The notes under the pieces are model-generated. The model searched no databases and was not told the DNA's origin. It worked only from the letters and a program-made list of their open reading frames with translations. DNA of 64,000 nucleotides from Gymnodinialimonas ceratoperidinii (GTDB taxonomy: Bacteria > Pseudomonadota > Alphaproteobacteria > Rhodobacterales > Rhodobacteraceae), in contig NZ_CP079194.1 in the NCBI RefSeq assembly GCF_019297855.1, forward strand, positions 669,501-733,500. Reading direction: 5' to 3'. A program made the translations under genes and the position numbers. Below, in pieces: positions 1-7,983 of this stretch; positions within the stretch are counted from its first letter, which is position 1; each line of letters begins with the position of its first letter.

Positions 1-323
1 AGGACGACCGCGCCGAGCATGCCGAAGCTGATGCCCTGTGCGCTGTAGCGTCGCGCCATGCGCCGGTCACGCGCGCCCAGAGCGTTGCCCACCAGCGCGC
101 CCATGGCGGCGGCCAGCCCCACGCCAAGTGCGATACTGAGAAACAGGATCTGGTAGCCGAGCGCGAGCCCCGCCTGCACGGCCGTGCCCACCAGCCCGGC
201 GAAATAGACATCCACCACGTTGTAAAGCGTGTTGAACAGCATCCCCACCGCCGCGGGGATCGCCAGCGCCCAGAAGTGTTTTGGGATCGGACCGCGCGTC
301 AGGTCCTGATCGATCACCGCCAC
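1..323 (-). CDS. MATE family efflux transporter, N-terminal part (runs off the left edge)
   Basis: The reverse strand reads through to the window edge for about 107 codons from a GTG that directly follows the TGA of the upstream gene (324-902), so the two are translationally coupled. The peptide has hydrophobic segments and the stretch FNTLYNVVDVYFAGLVGT, typical of the first helices of MATE (NorM/DinF-like) multidrug or toxin exporters, where a conserved N, D and G lie in this early region. MATE proteins are inner-membrane cation-coupled antiporters of about 450 residues with 12 helices, so about three quarters of the gene is missing. A second GTG two codons later could also be the start. 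Substrate unknown. Confidence 0.75.
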   Translation of the reverse strand, partial: MAVIDQDLTRGPIPKHFWALAIPAAVGMLFNTLYNVVDVYFAGLVGTAVQAGLALGYQILFLSIALGVGLAAAMGALVGNALGARDRRMARRYSAQGISFGMLGAVV

Positions 324-902
324 TCAGCTATCCGCGTAATAGCCGACGACGTCGCCGTCGGTGGTTACGCCAAGCCCGTTGAGCAGCCGGTTTGCGTAGC
401 AGAAATAGCCCACGATCTGGTTGATCTCGAGGATCTCTCCATCGCTCCACCCGGCGTCGCGCAGGGCGGTCACATCGGGTTCCTGCATGGTGCCCGGATG
501 CAGTGTCAGCTTCTTGGTGTAACGCAGCGCGGCAAGCTTCTGGCCCTCGAAGGCATCCTCCGGCTTGCGTGCGCGCAGGGCAAATTCGATCCGGTCCGCC
601 TTTGCCGTGTCGCCGATCAGGTGGCGCGCGTTGGCCCAATGGTTGGCGAAAGAGTAGGGGCAGGAATTCAGGGTCGAGACGTAGGAGGCGATCACTTCCT
701 GAAACCATTCGGGGATCGTGTTGCCATCGTCGTGCAGACAGGCCCGATACAGCGTCACATGGCCATCCATCGTCGCCGGTCGCAGGGAATGCACGCGCAT
801 CACGTTGTCGACAGTGCCATGGGGCGTACGCGCCCGGTCCAGGGAAGCCCGCAGCCTTGCATCGGCCTTCTCGTCGGAAATCATCTCGATCCATGCTGAC
901 AT
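324..902 (-). CDS. AhpD-like / carboxymuconolactone decarboxylase family protein with degenerate CxxC
   Basis: A 192-residue protein with a good ribosome binding site (GGAGGATAG) before its ATG. It belongs to the all-helical AhpD/CMD family often annotated as peroxidase-related enzymes. In AhpD the proton-relay Glu lies 12 residues before the first Cys of a CxxC motif, followed three residues later by His. Here Glu69, Cys81 and His88 keep that spacing but the second Cys is Ser84 (motif SCPYSFANH). By analogy with AhpD a Cys-dependent disulfide cycle would be impaired, so classical alkyl hydroperoxide reductase activity is doubtful. It is coupled to a MATE exporter, which may hint at shared stress or xenobiotic functions, but this is inference. 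Confidence 0.8.
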   Translation of the reverse strand: MSAWIEMISDEKADARLRASLDRARTPHGTVDNVMRVHSLRPATMDGHVTLYRACLHDDGNTIPEWFQEVIASYVSTLNSCPYSFANHWANARHLIGDTAKADRIEFALRARKPEDAFEGQKLAALRYTKKLTLHPGTMQEPDVTALRDAGWSDGEILEINQIVGYFCYANRLLNGLGVTTDGDVVGYYADS

Positions 903-1055
903 GGCCTATCCTCCGCGCAGATTGATGAGAATGTGATCGCCCCCGGAAGTCGGTCGGCGGTGCGCTCACATCGAATGGGCCGACCCTAAAACGATCTCTT
1001 GAACAACGTCACTAGCTGCGATGGAATAAAACCCTAGATTGTTTGGCGAAAACGT

Positions 1056-1101
1056 CAGACGCTGTCCGAAGGGCAGAGATCAGATGCCGTCCGAAGGACA
1101 G
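1056..1101 (+). repeat. Imperfect 21-bp direct repeat upstream of an amino acid transporter operon
   Basis: Positions 1056-1076 and 1081-1101 match at 18 of 21 bases; both copies carry GTCCGAAGG. The start-to-start distance is 25 bp, a little over two helical turns. They lie just before the ATG at 1115 of the transporter ATPase gene and could be a tandem binding site in the 5' leader. No known regulator motif was recognised. Confidence 0.5.
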
Positions 1102-1114
1102 GGGACCATCCGCA

Positions 1115-1861
1115 ATGAATGAGAAGACGCCGATTATCGAGGCGGTGCACCTCGACAAGTTCTACGGCGATTTTCATGCGTTGAAGGACATCAATCTGAC
1201 GGTCCATCAGGGCGAGAAGATGGTGGTTTGCGGCCCCTCGGGCTCGGGCAAATCCACCCTGATACGCTGTTTCAACGGGCTCGAGTTCCACGATTCCGGC
1301 ACCCTCGTGATCGACGGCGTGACCGTCCACGCCGATGCCAAGGAGATCCGGCAGTTGCGGCAGGATGTCGGGATGGTGTTCCAGCAGTTCAACCTGTTCC
1401 CCCACCTCACGGTTTTGGAGAACCTGACCATCGGTCCGATGAAGGTCCGGGGCCTGTCGCGCGCGCAGGCCGAGGCCACCGCGCGCCAATACCTCGACCG
1501 GGTGCACATCCCCGAGCAGGCCGACAAATATCCCTCGGCGCTTTCGGGCGGCCAGCAGCAGCGCGTGGCCATTGCCCGTTCACTTTGCATGGAAACCAAG
1601 ATCATGCTGTTTGACGAGCCGACCTCGGCCCTCGATCCCGAGATGATCAACGAGGTGCTCGATGTGATGGCCGAGCTGGTCGACACCGGCATGACGATGG
1701 TTGTCGTCACCCACGAGATGGGATTTGCCCGCAAGGTCGCAGACACGATGGTCTTCATGGAGGAGGGGCGGATCATTGAAACCTCCCCGCCCGAGCAGTT
1801 CTTCACCAACCCCAAGTCCGAACGCTGCCGCCTGTTTCTCGACCAGATCCTGGCCCACTGA
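1115..1861 (+). CDS. Polar amino acid ABC transporter, ATP-binding protein (GlnQ/HisP type)
   Basis: A 248-residue ATPase with Walker A GPSGSGKST (residues 40-48), Q-loop in VFQQFNLFPH, signature LSGGQQQR, Walker B LFDEPTSALDP and a switch His in VVTHEMGFA. The wording FNLFPHLTVLEN and THEMGFARKVADTMVFM is diagnostic of the PAAT amino acid subfamily. A longer reading from a TTG at 1043 would add 24 residues across the direct repeat; the ATG at 1115 gives the family length and is preferred. The stop overlaps the next start (TGATG), so this is the first gene of an operon ATPase-permease-binding protein-permease. Exact amino acid unknown. Confidence 0.93.
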   Translation: MNEKTPIIEAVHLDKFYGDFHALKDINLTVHQGEKMVVCGPSGSGKSTLIRCFNGLEFHDSGTLVIDGVTVHADAKEIRQLRQDVGMVFQQFNLFPHLTVLENLTIGPMKVRGLSRAQAEATARQYLDRVHIPEQADKYPSALSGGQQQRVAIARSLCMETKIMLFDEPTSALDPEMINEVLDVMAELVDTGMTMVVVTHEMGFARKVADTMVFMEEGRIIETSPPEQFFTNPKSERCRLFLDQILAH

Positions 1862-2697
1862 TGAGCCCGCTGGACCATAGCCCGCGCGGCGCCCCGCTGC
1901 CGCAGCGGTCGGCGGTACAACGGGTCTTCGGCTCGGTCGCCATGTCAGTCGCGATCTATGCGGCGGTCATGGCCGCGATCATCTACGGCTCTTACGTCGG
2001 CGCGCAGAACATGGGCTACAACTGGCAATGGTCGCGCGTGCCGCAGTTCCTCTGGTCCTTCACCGATGACGGCTTCCAACTGGGCGAGATCTTCGTGGGT
2101 CTCGGCGTCACCTTGCAACTCTCGGCCACCGCCTTCGCGCTTGCCACCGTTCTGGGCCTGCTGATCGCGTTGCTGCGACTGTCCGATCTGGTGATCGGCT
2201 CCGCCGTCGCCGTGGCCTTCCTCGAGTTCAACCGCAACATTCCGCTGCTGGTGCTGCTCTACCTGTTCTACTACGTGCTTGGCCCGATCTTCGGCTTCGA
2301 CCGCTACTGGGCCTCGGTTCTGACCCTTGCTGTGTTCCACTCGGTCCTGATCTCCGAAATCCTACGCGCGGGCATCAACGCGGTGGACAAGGGGCAATGG
2401 GAAGCTGCGAAATCCATCGGGATGACCAAGGGCCAGACCTATCGCTACATCATCCTCCCGCAATCGGTGCGCTTCATGCTGCCGCCGATGTTCGGCGAGG
2501 TCGTCCACCTGATCAAATCCTCTGCCATCGTCTCTGTCATTGCCGTAGCGGAGCTCACCACGATCGGCCGCAACATCATCTCGGACACGTTCATGAGTTT
2601 CGAGATCTGGTTCACCGTGGCGCTGGTCTACATGGCCGTCACGCTGGCCCTGTCCGTCGTCGTCTCGCTCGTGGAGCGGCGCTACGCCCAGAATTGA
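1861..2697 (+). CDS. Polar amino acid ABC transporter, permease (HisM/GltJ type)
   Basis: A 278-residue inner-membrane permease. After a hydrophilic N-terminus come a first helix (about residues 24-48), a periplasmic segment, and the core of the His/Glu/Gln/Arg/opine TM family, including FNRNIPLLVLLYLFYYVLG and the EAA loop EILRAGINAVDKGQWEAAKSIGM, which docks on the ATPase. The start overlaps the ATPase stop by one base. It pairs with the second permease at 3661 to form a heterodimeric channel. The two share the RNIP and GQ.EAA..IGM elements, as usual for such paralogous pairs. Confidence 0.92.
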   Translation: MSPLDHSPRGAPLPQRSAVQRVFGSVAMSVAIYAAVMAAIIYGSYVGAQNMGYNWQWSRVPQFLWSFTDDGFQLGEIFVGLGVTLQLSATAFALATVLGLLIALLRLSDLVIGSAVAVAFLEFNRNIPLLVLLYLFYYVLGPIFGFDRYWASVLTLAVFHSVLISEILRAGINAVDKGQWEAAKSIGMTKGQTYRYIILPQSVRFMLPPMFGEVVHLIKSSAIVSVIAVAELTTIGRNIISDTFMSFEIWFTVALVYMAVTLALSVVVSLVERRYAQN

Positions 2698-2743
2698 CCA
2701 AGACCAGAATTAACCAAGAAGAGAGCCAACAAGGAGAGTTCAG

Positions 2744-3574
2744 ATGACCATGACACGCAGATTATTCGGGGCCGCCCTCGGTGTCGCCGCGGCGATGACG
2801 GCGCTGCCCGCAGCCGCCCAAAGCGCGGCGCAGCAACTGGCGAGCGAAAGTGTTCTGACCACCATTCAGGAAGAGGGCGTCATCCGCATCGGCCTGTCGA
2901 TCTTCACGCCGTGGTCCATGCGCGATGTGAACGGCGATCTGATCGGTTTCGAGCTGGACGTGGGCCGCGCGCTGGCCGAGGACATGGGCGTTGAGGTCGA
3001 GTTCGTGCCGACCGCATGGGACGGCATCATCCCCGCGCTTCTGGCGGGCAACTTCGACGTGATCATCTCTGGCATGTCGATCACGCCGCAGCGCAACCTC
3101 ACGGTCAATTTCACCGACCCTTACGCCTATTCGGGCATGGCGATCCTCGCCAATGCCTCGATGACCGAGGGCATGACCATGGACGATTACAACTCGCCCG
3201 ACATCACCTTCGCCGCCCGGCGCGGGGCGACGCCTGCCACCGTCATCGCCAACCGCTTCCCCGAGGCGGAGCTGCTGCTGTTTGACGAGGACGGTGCCGC
3301 CACGCAGGAAGTCCTGAACGGCAACGCCCATGCCACCATGGCCTCGCAGCCCACCCCGGACCGCGAGGCGCGCCAGTACCCCGACGTGCTGACCGTGCCC
3401 TTCGACGAATTGATCGATCCCACCGGCGAAGCCTTCGCCGTGCGCAAGGGCGATCCGGACGCGATGAATTTCTTCAACAACTGGATCGCGGCGCGGACCC
3501 GCTCGGGCTGGTTGGAAGAGCGTCACGATTACTGGTTCGTCGGCAACGAATGGGCCGACCAAGTGCCTGAATAA
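2744..3574 (+). CDS. Amino acid ABC transporter, periplasmic substrate-binding protein (SBP family 3)
   Basis: A 276-residue protein with a Sec signal peptide ending near LPAAAQ (about residue 26), then a family 3 bilobed solute-binding fold: EEGVIRIGLSIFTPW, GFELDVGRALAEDMGV, PALLAGNFDVIISGMSITPQR and the hinge and C-lobe motif GEAFAVRKGDPDAMNFFN. The usual Asp or Arg ligands for an amino acid alpha-carboxylate cannot be assigned safely by eye. The ribosome binding site AAGGAG lies about 8 bases before the ATG at 2744; an ATG two codons later is an alternative. A strong hairpin follows the gene, consistent with higher expression than the permeases. Confidence 0.92.
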   Translation: MTMTRRLFGAALGVAAAMTALPAAAQSAAQQLASESVLTTIQEEGVIRIGLSIFTPWSMRDVNGDLIGFELDVGRALAEDMGVEVEFVPTAWDGIIPALLAGNFDVIISGMSITPQRNLTVNFTDPYAYSGMAILANASMTEGMTMDDYNSPDITFAARRGATPATVIANRFPEAELLLFDEDGAATQEVLNGNAHATMASQPTPDREARQYPDVLTVPFDELIDPTGEAFAVRKGDPDAMNFFNNWIAARTRSGWLEERHDYWFVGNEWADQVPE

Positions 3575-3585
3575 TCCCGACACAC

Positions 3586-3614
3586 GAGGGGGCGCCGCAC
3601 GCCCGTGCCCCCTC
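3586..3614 (+). terminator. Intercistronic hairpin after the binding-protein gene
   Basis: A perfect 8-bp stem (GAGGGGGC at 3586-3593, GCCCCCTC at 3607-3614) with a 13-base loop lies between the binding-protein and last permease genes. No U-run follows, so it is more likely a processing or mRNA-stabilising hairpin, or a partial terminator, that raises binding-protein yield over the permease. Confidence 0.6.
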
Positions 3615-3660
3615 GATCCGCTACCACCTGTGACGACCCCGGACCGGAAAGCCGCGCCCT

Positions 3661-4542
3661 TTGACCAAGTTCTTTAAACGCCTCCGCTGGCCCGATTACC
3701 TGATTGCCGCCGTGGTGGTGGGCTTCTTCGGCTACATCGCCTACGCGATCGAAGGCACGCTGAACTACAACTGGCGCTGGCACCTGATCCCCAATTACAT
3801 CCTCGGCTGGCACACCGGCCGCGAGGAATGGTTCGCCAACCTCCTGTTGCAGGGCCTCGCCGCAACTGTCCGCATCTCGATCTACGCCAGCGTTCTGGCG
3901 CTGATCCTTGGCACCATCCTTGGCATCGCGCGCTGCTCGGCCAACTTGACCGTGCGCATGCTGGCGCGCACCTACCTCGAGCTTTTGCGGAACATTCCGC
4001 CTGTCGTGGTCGTGTTCATCTTCTTCTTTTTCCTGTCGCAACAGCTCATCGACGCGCTCAACCTTGAGCGGTGGGCAAGGGGCATCGCCCGGCAGGATGA
4101 CATCGCCGTCTGGGAGTTCTTCTTCGGCGAGATGCGCCGCTTTCCGTCCCTGATTTCGGGTGTCATCGTGCTGGCCCTGTTCGAGAGCGCCTTTGTCGGA
4201 GAAATCGTCCGCGCCGGCATCCAATCAGTGCCCAAGGGCCAGCGCGAAGCCGCCCGCTCCATCGGCATGAGCCGCTGGCAGGAGATGCGCTATATCGTGC
4301 TGCCGCAAGCGATGAAGAAGGTCGTGCCGCCGATGGCCAACCAGTTCATCACGCTGATCAAGGACAGCTCGATCATCTCGCTGATCTCGGTTCAGGAACT
4401 CACCTACAAGACGGTCGAACTGGTCGCCTCGTCCCGGCTCATCTTCGAGGCATGGATCACGACCGCCGCGTTCTATTTCGTGATCTGTTTCGGGCTGAGC
4501 CGTCTGTTTGCGCGGCTTGAGAGAGGACGTAGGAAGGGTTGA
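3661..4542 (+). CDS. Polar amino acid ABC transporter, second permease (HisQ/GltK type)
   Basis: A 293-residue membrane protein with a TTG start preceded by GGAAAG. The N-terminal helix (about residues 12-33) and a periplasmic loop precede the core LQGLAATVRISIYASVLALI. The conserved LLRNIPPVVVVFIFFF and the EAA loop EIVRAGIQSVPKGQREAARSIGM follow, then the C-terminal helix pair. It completes the amino acid transporter begun at 1115. The gene ends 39 bases from the converging Rieske gene; a short GAAGGG/CCCTTC hairpin at 4533-4550 spans the stop region. Confidence 0.9.
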   Translation: MTKFFKRLRWPDYLIAAVVVGFFGYIAYAIEGTLNYNWRWHLIPNYILGWHTGREEWFANLLLQGLAATVRISIYASVLALILGTILGIARCSANLTVRMLARTYLELLRNIPPVVVVFIFFFFLSQQLIDALNLERWARGIARQDDIAVWEFFFGEMRRFPSLISGVIVLALFESAFVGEIVRAGIQSVPKGQREAARSIGMSRWQEMRYIVLPQAMKKVVPPMANQFITLIKDSSIISLISVQELTYKTVELVASSRLIFEAWITTAAFYFVICFGLSRLFARLERGRRKG

Positions 4543-4581
4543 GGCCCTTCATTTCGCAGGCATGAGCCGTCTTTTCGAAGT

Positions 4582-4899
4582 CTAAATCCGGACCTGCACC
4601 ATCCCGCCCCGTTCGCGCACCTCGTAGGTCAGCATGCGCCGCACCGCAGGCGCGCCCACAGGCCGTCCATCGCGCACGTCGAACGCCCCCTGATGCAGCG
4701 GGCATTCGATCACATGCCCGTCGAAATACCCGTCACACAGATCGGCCCCGCCGTGGTTGCAGAGCGCGGCTGAGGCAAACAACCCGCTCGGCGTGTCGTA
4801 GACCGCCAGCACCCGTCCGCCCAAATCCACCCGGGTGACCCATGCTTTCTCCAGCGCATCGCGCGGGATGAGGTCCACCCACGCTTTCTCACGCGCCAT
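4582..4899 (-). CDS. Stand-alone Rieske [2Fe-2S] ferredoxin
   Basis: A 105-residue protein with the Rieske ligand pattern: Cys47-x-His49 (LCNHGGA) and Cys66-x2-His69 (ECPLHQG), separated by 16 residues, as in the ferredoxins of dioxygenase systems (BphF/NirD-like). The ATG at 4899 lies inside the end of the desaturase gene, so the genes overlap by 11 bases and are translationally coupled; a longer reading from 4962 would overlap it far more and is rejected. The likely role is to pass single electrons to the membrane di-iron protein encoded upstream, or to the VanA-type oxygenase at 8060, which has no reductase or ferredoxin of its own nearby. No ferredoxin reductase gene is visible in the window. 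Confidence 0.88.
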   Translation of the reverse strand: MAREKAWVDLIPRDALEKAWVTRVDLGGRVLAVYDTPSGLFASAALCNHGGADLCDGYFDGHVIECPLHQGAFDVRDGRPVGAPAVRRMLTYEVRERGGMVQVRI

Positions 4900-5830
4900 C
4901 TTGAGCCCTGATCTGCCGCCAGATTTCCCGATGCGCGCCGAGATAGCCGCCGGGCTCGACATGGATGTGATCCTTCAGGACCCCGTGCAAACGCGGCAGG
5001 GCATGGAACGGGACCGAGGACACGTAGTGATGCTCGGCGTGATAGTTCATGTTCCAGCACAGAAACCGCATCGGTGCGGAGACGAGGTTCGTTCGCGTAT
5101 TGTCCGACATCTGCGCCACGTTGGGGCGGCCGACATGTTCGGTCATGCGGATGAAGCGCATCACGGGTTCGCCCAGAAGCAGCGGGATAAACCAGAACCA
5201 AACGAGGCCCCACCAGCTCGTCACAGCCATGCCGCCGATCACCAGCGCGTAGAAAGCCAGCATCAGCCGCGCGTCGCGGGCGACGGCGGCATGTTCCTCT
5301 TTGGGGATGAACTTGCGCTCCGTCTCGCTGAGGCCGCCGCTCGCGTGGCGAAAGACTTCCGTGAACTTGTTGCGCCAGTAGGGCAGGGCGGAGAGGTAGA
5401 GGAAATATTCGCCGAAGGTCTTCGGCAGCGGGATCTGCTCGGGGTCCTCTCCCGTCACCTGCGTATAGGTGTGGTGGTCGCAATGCTCGTAACGGAAGAA
5501 GCGATGCGGCAGCAGGATCGTGTAGCCGCAGATCTGTCCGACCAGATCATTCAGCCAGCGGGTGCGGAACACGGTGTAGTGGACGCATTCATGCTGGAGC
5601 GAGAAGTGGTGAACGAGGATCACCCCTTGCAGGAACATCGCGGGCCAGATCAGCCACGAATGCCACGTCAGCGCGATGAGCGTCGTCGAGCACGCCAGCA
5701 TCACCAGCCAGAGGGCGACACGCCGCAGGCCGGGACCGTTGCTCCGCTGCATGAAGTCCCGCAACTGGGCGCGGGTCAGCTTGCCCTCGGCAAGGGCTTG
5801 GGTCAGGGGCGTGGTGATGGCTTGTGGCAT
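4889..5830 (-). CDS. Membrane di-iron fatty acid desaturase / hydroxylase-like protein
   Basis: A 313-residue integral membrane protein with the three His clusters of the desaturase/AlkB superfamily: HECVH (80-84), HCDHH (116-120) and HAEHH (264-268). Several hydrophobic segments lie at about 37-75, 95-110 and 188-220. The oxygen-activating di-iron centre would catalyse desaturation or hydroxylation. The family also includes beta-carotene ketolases, alkane hydroxylases and N-oxygenating or demethylating enzymes, so a lipid substrate is not certain. It is the middle gene of a three-gene operon with a NicX/M29-like protein upstream and an overlapping Rieske ferredoxin downstream. That context favours small-molecule oxidation over membrane lipid modification, which is inference. 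Confidence 0.85.
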   Translation of the reverse strand: MPQAITTPLTQALAEGKLTRAQLRDFMQRSNGPGLRRVALWLVMLACSTTLIALTWHSWLIWPAMFLQGVILVHHFSLQHECVHYTVFRTRWLNDLVGQICGYTILLPHRFFRYEHCDHHTYTQVTGEDPEQIPLPKTFGEYFLYLSALPYWRNKFTEVFRHASGGLSETERKFIPKEEHAAVARDARLMLAFYALVIGGMAVTSWWGLVWFWFIPLLLGEPVMRFIRMTEHVGRPNVAQMSDNTRTNLVSAPMRFLCWNMNYHAEHHYVSSVPFHALPRLHGVLKDHIHVEPGGYLGAHREIWRQIRAQDGA

Positions 5831-5860
5831 CTGGATGAAACCCTCTGGAGAAGCGCCGGA

Positions 5861-6955
5861 CTATACCTCTGCCGCCTCCGCGTACAAGGCGCGGTCCGAC
5901 AGGCCGATGGCACGATCCGGTGAGGCGAACATCGCCGCCACGTCCGGATATTGCGAGAATATCTCGGCGACGCCCGAAAGCCGATGCGCCTGAAACACCC
6001 CGTCCTCCCAGATCGGGACGCCGTCGAGCGAGATTGTCGGGTCGATGACGTTCCAGCTGATCTCGCCCGGCGCGTAGGCGCCGCAGGTGTGGAAATGGGC
6101 GAGCCTCGGATTGCCGAAGGCGGTGCCGCCCCACCGTTCGGTGTGTTCCTCCAGCGTCCATGGGAAGCCACAGCCGGGGTGGATGCCGGCGTGCCAGGAA
6201 TGGACGGTGTTGCGGTCCAGATCGAATTTGCCGGCGACATGGTCGTAATGCGCCTCGGCCTGAGCGACGGCGTGGGGGGCGCCCGCGAACCCGGTGAGGC
6301 GTCCCTTCGAGAAGAGCGCTAAGAGCGGGCCGTCGAGGCTCAGGTGATAGGGCGTGTAGTACTTCGAGCCGGTCCCGGTCAGGAACCCCGGCAAGGCGAC
6401 ACGGCCCGAGAAACGCGCGGCCGGAAGCGCCGCGAAGACCGAAAGCGGGAAGCGTTTGAGGCGCGTGTCGGCACCATCCAATTGCGTGGCGCCGCGCACG
6501 TCGGTGCCGCGGGGGCAGGTCAGCCGGACCTCGCGCGCATGGCCCAACGCGCGGTCGGTTGCAGCTTTCAGAGCTTCGAACGCGTGGTAATGGCCGGTCC
6601 CGAAACCGGAGCCTAGCAGCTCTTCCGTCGCCGCGAAGCTCGTCACGATGGTCTTGCCCTCGGGCATGTGGCAGAAGCGGAGCTGATCCCCCAGACGCGC
6701 GAGAAACAGCACTATATCGGCATGTTCCACCTGTTCCAGCAGGGCAGGGCTGAGCTGAGGATTCTCGGCGTCGAAGCCCACGTCGATCAGACGCACATGC
6801 AGGCCGAGGTCGCGGGCCTCTCGCGCGACATGCCCCACCACCTTGCCATCGAAATACCCAAGGTCAGCCGGTTCATGGGCGATCAGCAGGCTTTGCCCCG
6901 CCTGCGCTCGTGCGCAGTTCTTGAGCAGGTTGCGGGCGCCGGATCGGGGCGACAT
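5861..6955 (-). CDS. NicX / M29 aminopeptidase-like metalloprotein
   Basis: A 364-residue protein resembling the family that joins M29 aminopeptidase T and the iron enzyme 2,5-dihydroxypyridine 5,6-dioxygenase (NicX). A Rossmann-like N-terminal half is followed by a C-terminal half rich in His: H252, H255 and H259 (HSWHAGIHPG), then H287 and H289 (AHFHTCG), placed where NicX uses two His and an Asp for Fe(II). The substrate cannot be read from sequence. It is first in the minus-strand operon with the desaturase-like and ferredoxin genes, divergent from a LysR gene. A ring-opening dioxygenase or hydrolase step after ring oxidation is a reasonable hypothesis. The ATG at 6955 has AAGGA about 9 bases upstream. 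Confidence 0.65.
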   Translation of the reverse strand: MSPRSGARNLLKNCARAQAGQSLLIAHEPADLGYFDGKVVGHVAREARDLGLHVRLIDVGFDAENPQLSPALLEQVEHADIVLFLARLGDQLRFCHMPEGKTIVTSFAATEELLGSGFGTGHYHAFEALKAATDRALGHAREVRLTCPRGTDVRGATQLDGADTRLKRFPLSVFAALPAARFSGRVALPGFLTGTGSKYYTPYHLSLDGPLLALFSKGRLTGFAGAPHAVAQAEAHYDHVAGKFDLDRNTVHSWHAGIHPGCGFPWTLEEHTERWGGTAFGNPRLAHFHTCGAYAPGEISWNVIDPTISLDGVPIWEDGVFQAHRLSGVAEIFSQYPDVAAMFASPDRAIGLSDRALYAEAAEV

Positions 6956-7025
6956 GGGCGGGGTCCTTGTAGCGGCAGGGTGCGCTCAGCCTAGGGACGC
7001 GCCTGACGCGCTACCATTTGAAAGA

Positions 7026-7043
7026 GTTAATGTTTGCCATTAG
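7026..7043 (-). promoter_or_regulatory. Candidate LysR-type operator, copy 1 (divergent promoter)
   Basis: On the minus strand the site reads CTAATGGCAAACATTAAC and contains the perfect inverted repeat TAATG-N5-CATTA (7028-7042). It sits between the minus-strand operon and the lysR gene, where LysR proteins normally bind. A 16/18 identical copy lies upstream of the oxygenase gene at 7980-7997. The repeat is of the T-N11-A class expected for LysR regulators. Confidence 0.7.
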
Positions 7044-7053
7044 ACAAGCTAAT
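7039..7053 (+). promoter_or_regulatory. Second inverted repeat overlapping the lysR start region
   Basis: ATTAG-ACAAG-CTAAT is a perfect 5-bp inverted repeat with a 5-base spacer. It overlaps the right half of the first operator and ends directly before the lysR ATG at 7054. It could be an additional LysR contact (activation subsite) or an autoregulatory site covering the ribosome binding region. Confidence 0.45.
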
Positions 7054-7983
7054 ATGATCCTCAACCTCCCCTATGCCTCCTTGCGTGCCTTTGAAGCCGT
7101 GGTGCGCCTTGGCAGCTTCTCAGCGGCGGCCAATGATCTCGGCGTCAGCCAAAGCGCCGTGAGCCAGCACGTCAAGACGCTGGAGGAATGGTTGGGGCAG
7201 GAGCTTCTGGTGCGTGGGGCGCGGCGGTCGACGGGCACGCGCTACGGCACGATGCTGGCACGCGAGATCGATCGCGGGCTTGGCGGGATCTCCGACGTCT
7301 GCACACAGATCCGCAGCGCGAGGCAAGAGGATCAGACGGTGGTCATCTCCTGCCCGCCGGGGTTCGCTTTCACGTGGTTGTTTCCGCGGCTTCTTCGGTT
7401 TGACCTCGCCCATCCCGATCTGGCGATTTCGATCGCCACGGATACCGGCCAGCGGCCGTTCAACGGGGCAGATGTCGATATCGGCATCCGCTACGGCACT
7501 GGCGCGTTTCCCGGCCTGATGGTGGACCATCTGATGGGCGAGCAACTGTTTCCCGTCTGCGCGCCGCAGCTGGCCGAAAGCTTGGCCAGCCCCGACGCGC
7601 TGGACGGCCATACGTTGCTGGTGGACGAGATCTTGCGCGCCAGCGGGCCAACGCCCTCGTGGGAGTTCTGGGCAGAGGCTTGCGGCGTCACGCTGCCTCC
7701 TTCGCCGCGGACGCGGCGGTTCGGGCAATCCAACCTCGTGATCCAGGCCGCGATCGAAGGTCTCGGCGTGGCGTTGGGGCGGGAACCTCTCGTGCAGGGC
7801 GCGCTTGCCGAGGGGCGTCTGGTGAGGCCGTTCGCGCAGACGACGCAATCGCCTTTATCCTATTGGCTGGTGCGGCGCAGCCAGGTGGATCGCAGCCCGA
7901 AAGTTCAGGAGTTCCTCCGGTGGATCAAGGGAGAGGCGCAGAGCCAGCCTGATCTGCCCGCGCCACTCAATAAGTCTTCCTAA
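7054..7983 (+). CDS. LysR-family transcriptional regulator (GcvA-like)
   Basis: A 309-residue regulator with an N-terminal winged helix-turn-helix (about residues 5-62: SLRAFEAVVRLGSF, then AANDLGVSQSAVSQHVKTLEEWLG). The effector domain has the GcvA-subfamily features DVDIGIRYGTG and NLVIQAAIEGLGVALGREPLV. A TTG 36 bases upstream (7018) would add 12 residues containing operator sequence; the ATG at 7054 is the family start. Its gene diverges from the NicX-like operon and precedes the VanA-type oxygenase; near-identical candidate operators flank it on both sides. The inferred job is substrate-dependent control of both. Confidence 0.9.
   Translation: MILNLPYASLRAFEAVVRLGSFSAAANDLGVSQSAVSQHVKTLEEWLGQELLVRGARRSTGTRYGTMLAREIDRGLGGISDVCTQIRSARQEDQTVVISCPPGFAFTWLFPRLLRFDLAHPDLAISIATDTGQRPFNGADVDIGIRYGTGAFPGLMVDHLMGEQLFPVCAPQLAESLASPDALDGHTLLVDEILRASGPTPSWEFWAEACGVTLPPSPRTRRFGQSNLVIQAAIEGLGVALGREPLVQGALAEGRLVRPFAQTTQSPLSYWLVRRSQVDRSPKVQEFLRWIKGEAQSQPDLPAPLNKSS

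Noticed and set aside
1043..1114. TTG start for the amino acid transporter ATPase at 1043
   Set aside because: It would translate the direct repeats and give an N-terminus unlike the family; the ATG at 1115 is normal.
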